Part shown: positions 61,363-64,000 of the stretch, piece by piece
Layout of the letters: each line of letters begins with the position of its first letter
Numbering within the stretch: position 1 is the stretch's first letter
Source of the DNA: Streptomyces wuyuanensis
Lineage (GTDB): Bacteria > Actinomycetota > Actinomycetes > Streptomycetales > Streptomycetaceae
NCBI RefSeq assembly: GCF_900103455.1
Contig: NZ_FNHI01000003.1
Location: 235,910-299,909, forward strand
Direction of reading: 5' to 3'
DNA: 64,000 nt
Program-made: the position numbers and the translations under genes
The notes under the pieces: generated by a model
Seen by the model: only the letters and a program-made list of their open reading frames with translations
Database searches by the model: none
What the model was told of the DNA's origin: nothing

Positions 61363-63810
61363 GTGACCAGGCATCGCTTTGCGTTCTGCGGGGCTGAGCT
61401 GGCCGCTGTCTACGTCCTCGCCGGCGGGGGCCGCGAACTCCATCTGGCCGAGCTGACCGGCGACCGCCGGATGCTGTACGGCCTGCCGGCGATCATCGCC
61501 GTGGAGGGCCACTCCCCCGCCGCCGAGGCCTACCGGGCCGGCCGCCCGCTCTGGCTGAACCCGAAGGAACTGGCGGCCTACGTCGAGCTCGACCCCCACC
61601 ATTTCCCGGGCCGCCGCGGGGAGGGTGCGGAGACGACGGCCCGGATCTCGCTCGGGGCGCTGCCGCTCGGCCGGGGCGCGAACGAACTGGGCTGTCTCAT
61701 AGTCGCGGGCGAAGTCACCGACGGTTTCAGCCCCGACCGCCGCGCACTGCTGGAGCTCTACGCCGACCAGGTCGCCGCCGGTCTGGAATCGGCAGCCGCC
61801 CGGATACCCGGCCGCACACCGCCGCAGACGCACCTGGCCCAGGCCGCCCTGGTCCCCCTCCAGGGCGGAGCGTTCATCCTGGAGCTGAGCACCGGGCGCA
61901 TGGAGGCCCACGCGTACGTCCTGGAGCTCCTCGGGATTCCCCCGGAGGAGTTCGACGGGCGGGTGGAAACCCTGCTGGCCAGCGCCGTCCCCGATGACAT
62001 CCCGGCGCTGATGGAGATCGTCGAGCCGGGGCGGATGTCCGCAGCGACCGAGCAGCTGGCGTTCCGGATCCGCCGGCCCGGCGGAGAGCTGCGCTGGCTG
62101 GGTCTGCGCTGCCGGGTCGAGGTGGGCGCCGACGGCACACCGGAACGGGTGCTGGGCGTGGTGGCCGACGCCGCCTATCTGCGGCCCAGCGCCGACGAGG
62201 TCTCGGTGGTGCAGCGGCTGTCGGCCAAGCTGGCGGGGGCCGGCACCATCCGGGAGGTCAGCCGGCTGGTGGTGGCCTCGCTCCGCGGTCCGCTGGAGGC
62301 GAGCCGGGTCGCGGTCGCCGAGCGCGAGGGCGACCGGCTGGTGGTCACCATCCTGGACCCGCCGGAGCCCGACGCCTGGCCCTCGGTCTGGCGCTCCGAA
62401 TGGCGCTCCGAATGGCCGGACCTCTCGATCCACGACATGCCCACGCTCGAGGGTGCGCTGCGCGAGGGGCATGTGAGCCTGTGGCCGGCGGGCGCGGACC
62501 TCGAGCCGGCGCTGGCGGAGATCGGGCGCGGCGGCCTCGCGGTGCTGCCGCTCCGGGCGGACGGACGGATGGTGGGGGTGTGTCTGGTGGGGTGGGACGA
62601 GGAGCACCGGTTCGACCCGGAGGAACGGTCGCTGCTGACCGCCGCCGCGGCCCTGGTGGGCCAGGCCCTGATGCGCGCCCACGCGCTGGACGCCGGGCAC
62701 GAACTCGCCACCATGCTCCAGCGCAGCCTGCTGCCCAGGAAGCTTCCCGAGCTGCCCGGTGGTGAGGCCGTCGCCCGCTACCTCCCTGCCACGGCGGGGC
62801 TCGAGGTCGGCGGCGACTGGTACGACGTCATTCCGCTCGGCGACGGCCATGTGGCACTGGTCATCGGGGACGTCCAGGGGCACAGCGCGGGCGCCGCGAC
62901 CATCATGGGGCAGATGCGCACGGCCGTCAGGGCGTACGCGGTGGAGGGGCACCCGCCGGACGTGGTGGTCGCCCGCGCCAATCGGCTGCTCGTCGGCATG
63001 GAGACCGATCTGTTCGCCACCTGCCTCTATGTGGACCTCGACATGGAGGAGGGCATCGCCCGGCTGGTGCGTGCCGGGCATCTGCATCCGGTGATCCGCC
63101 ACCCCGACGGGAGCACCGAGGAGCTGATGGTCGAGGGCGGGCCCCCGCTCGGTGTTCTCGCCGACGAGGAGTACCCGATGACGGAGGCGGGCCTGGTGCC
63201 CGGCACCCTGCTGATGCTGCTGACGGACGGTCTGGTCGAGTCGGCGGCCCTCACCCTGGAGGAGGGCGTGCGCCGGGTGTGCGACACGCTCGCCACGGCC
63301 GACCCCGCCGACGCCGGGCGGGTGGCCGACGAGTTGGTCGTGGGTGTGAACCGGCGCGACGACGACGTGGCCCTGCTGCTGCTCCGCTACGACGGCACCC
63401 GGGTCCGGCCGATGCGGACCCACTGGACGGTGTGGCGGCTGCCCAACGCGGTCATGCACGCCCGGCGATTCACGGCGCGGACCCTGCGCTCCTGGGGCGC
63501 GGAGGAGGAGTTGGACGGGGCACTGCTGGTCGTGTCCGAACTCGTCACGAACGCCATCGCGCACACCCAGGGCGAGGTGCGGCTCGATCTCACGCTGTCC
63601 GCCGACCGGTTGCGGATCGCGGTGAACGACGCCTCTCCCCGCAGCCCCGTCAAGCCCGCCGACCAGGGCTGGGAGGCGACCGGCGGCCGCGGGCTGCTCA
63701 TCGTCGAGGCCACGACGGCGTCGTGGGGAGCCGTGCCGCTCAGCGGCGGCAAGCAGGTGTGGGCGGAGATCCCCCTGGCACCGCGCGAGCGGCTGGCCAA
63801 GGCGCGCTGA
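61363..63810 (+). CDS. GAF-PAS-GAF-SpoIIE-HATPase regulator
   Basis: A 815-residue cytoplasmic relative of the two other SpoIIE-type proteins in the window. An N-terminal GAF-like domain (1-150), PAS (160-275; FILELSTGRMEAHAYVLELL), a second GAF (285-450), SpoIIE/PP2C (465-680; GGDWYDVIPLGDGH, GDVQGHS, LTDGLVE intact) and HATPase (690-805; SELVTNAIAHTQG, GGRGLLIV) are visible. The GTG at 61363 follows GAGGAGG by 11 bp. The GAF hinge has a duplicated 12-bp unit (TGGCGCTCCGAA at 62389 and 62401) giving WRSEWRSEW. It is 130 bp after the preceding regulator. Confidence 0.92.
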   Translation: MTRHRFAFCGAELAAVYVLAGGGRELHLAELTGDRRMLYGLPAIIAVEGHSPAAEAYRAGRPLWLNPKELAAYVELDPHHFPGRRGEGAETTARISLGALPLGRGANELGCLIVAGEVTDGFSPDRRALLELYADQVAAGLESAAARIPGRTPPQTHLAQAALVPLQGGAFILELSTGRMEAHAYVLELLGIPPEEFDGRVETLLASAVPDDIPALMEIVEPGRMSAATEQLAFRIRRPGGELRWLGLRCRVEVGADGTPERVLGVVADAAYLRPSADEVSVVQRLSAKLAGAGTIREVSRLVVASLRGPLEASRVAVAEREGDRLVVTILDPPEPDAWPSVWRSEWRSEWPDLSIHDMPTLEGALREGHVSLWPAGADLEPALAEIGRGGLAVLPLRADGRMVGVCLVGWDEEHRFDPEERSLLTAAAALVGQALMRAHALDAGHELATMLQRSLLPRKLPELPGGEAVARYLPATAGLEVGGDWYDVIPLGDGHVALVIGDVQGHSAGAATIMGQMRTAVRAYAVEGHPPDVVVARANRLLVGMETDLFATCLYVDLDMEEGIARLVRAGHLHPVIRHPDGSTEELMVEGGPPLGVLADEEYPMTEAGLVPGTLLMLLTDGLVESAALTLEEGVRRVCDTLATADPADAGRVADELVVGVNRRDDDVALLLLRYDGTRVRPMRTHWTVWRLPNAVMHARRFTARTLRSWGAEEELDGALLVVSELVTNAIAHTQGEVRLDLTLSADRLRIAVNDASPRSPVKPADQGWEATGGRGLLIVEATTASWGAVPLSGGKQVWAEIPLAPRERLAKAR

Positions 63811-64000
63811 GCCGGCGGCGGGGCGTGCCCCGGGGCCGTGCGGCGGATCGGGCGAAAGGGGGCAGGGACGGGCCCGCGCGATGTGGTGCGGCCCGGCCGT
63901 GCGGAAGGGAGACCGGCGGCGGCCGGGCACCGTACGGCGGTGGGCCGGCGCCCCTACCGGGACCGGTCGCCCGCCGCGGCGTCCACAGCGCTCCACTGCG

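Noticed and set aside
62389..62412. Duplicated 12-bp unit giving WRSEWRSEW in the last regulator
   Set aside because: It is an in-frame micro-duplication in a loop between domains and does not suggest a function; mentioned only in the gene entry.
61147..63996. A 949-residue minus-strand frame opposite the last regulator
   Set aside because: It is antisense to GAF, PAS, SpoIIE and HATPase domains that are all readable on the plus strand.
63811..64000. Possible gene start or RNA at the window end
   Set aside because: The 190 bp show no start with ribosome-binding site, no hairpin with T-tract and no recognisable protein.

Overview
The window is chromosomal DNA from a high-GC actinobacterium, almost certainly Streptomyces or a close relative. 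The evidence is the strong GC bias at third codon positions, frequent GTG and TTG starts, 4-bp ATGA/GTGA start-stop overlaps, and a gene set typical of that genus: a high-affinity [NiFe]-hydrogenase operon, gluABCD, a maltose-type importer without its own ATPase, and several SpoIIE-type PP2C phosphatases. I see no rRNA, tRNA, CRISPR array, insertion sequence or prophage.

Layout. 1-1583: DrrA/DrrB-type ABC exporter, ATPase truncated by the window edge, facing a hairpin terminator at 1634-1674. 1766-16713 (minus strand): a complete hydrogenase island. Read 5'->3' it is hypX, small subunit, large subunit, NifU-like protein, three uncharacterised coupled proteins, maturation protease, a 35-residue peptide, then hypA-hypB-hypF-hypC-hypD-hypE. 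The small subunit has Asp where the second proximal-cluster Cys should be and lacks a Tat signal, the hallmark of group 1h (formerly group 5) hydrogenases that scavenge atmospheric H2. hypX suggests an oxygen-tolerant route to the CO ligand. 16922-23869: a small unknown protein, a Tm-1-like protein, a membrane Ser/Thr kinase with a coupled membrane partner, and a sensor phosphatase. 23934-26476: a long TetR-type regulator divergent from a ClpX paralogue. 26489-30201 (minus): PadR regulator plus an FtsX-type ABC exporter whose gene end and terminator lie in a 70-bp tandem duplication. 30380-37278: orphan solute-binding protein, GH13 alpha-glucosidase, and a maltose-type importer whose MalF-like subunit carries a large inserted domain. 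37611-40505: GtrB/GtrA-type pair and a convergent polytopic membrane protein. 40783-44119 (minus): gluABCD glutamate-type importer.

45416-54945 (plus) is the most interesting block. It is an eight-gene, mostly translationally coupled set: an Agd3-like secreted deacetylase, a PelF-type GT4 glycosyltransferase, a polytopic membrane protein, a LegB-like NDP-sugar dehydratase, a nucleotidyltransferase, an epimerase, a spherulin-4 (GH135-like) protein and a GH114 endo-galactosaminidase lipoprotein. Deacetylase + GT4 + epimerase + Sph3-type + Ega3-type genes is the composition of the Aspergillus galactosaminogalactan cluster, combined here with a bacterial Pel-type polymerase. I infer a cationic galactosamine-containing exopolysaccharide (biofilm or sheath) system.

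54956-63810: PolX, a membrane protein, an isochorismatase-family hydrolase and two more PAS/GAF-SpoIIE-HATPase regulators, one of which has lost a metal-binding Asp of its phosphatase domain. The last 190 bp hold nothing I can identify.
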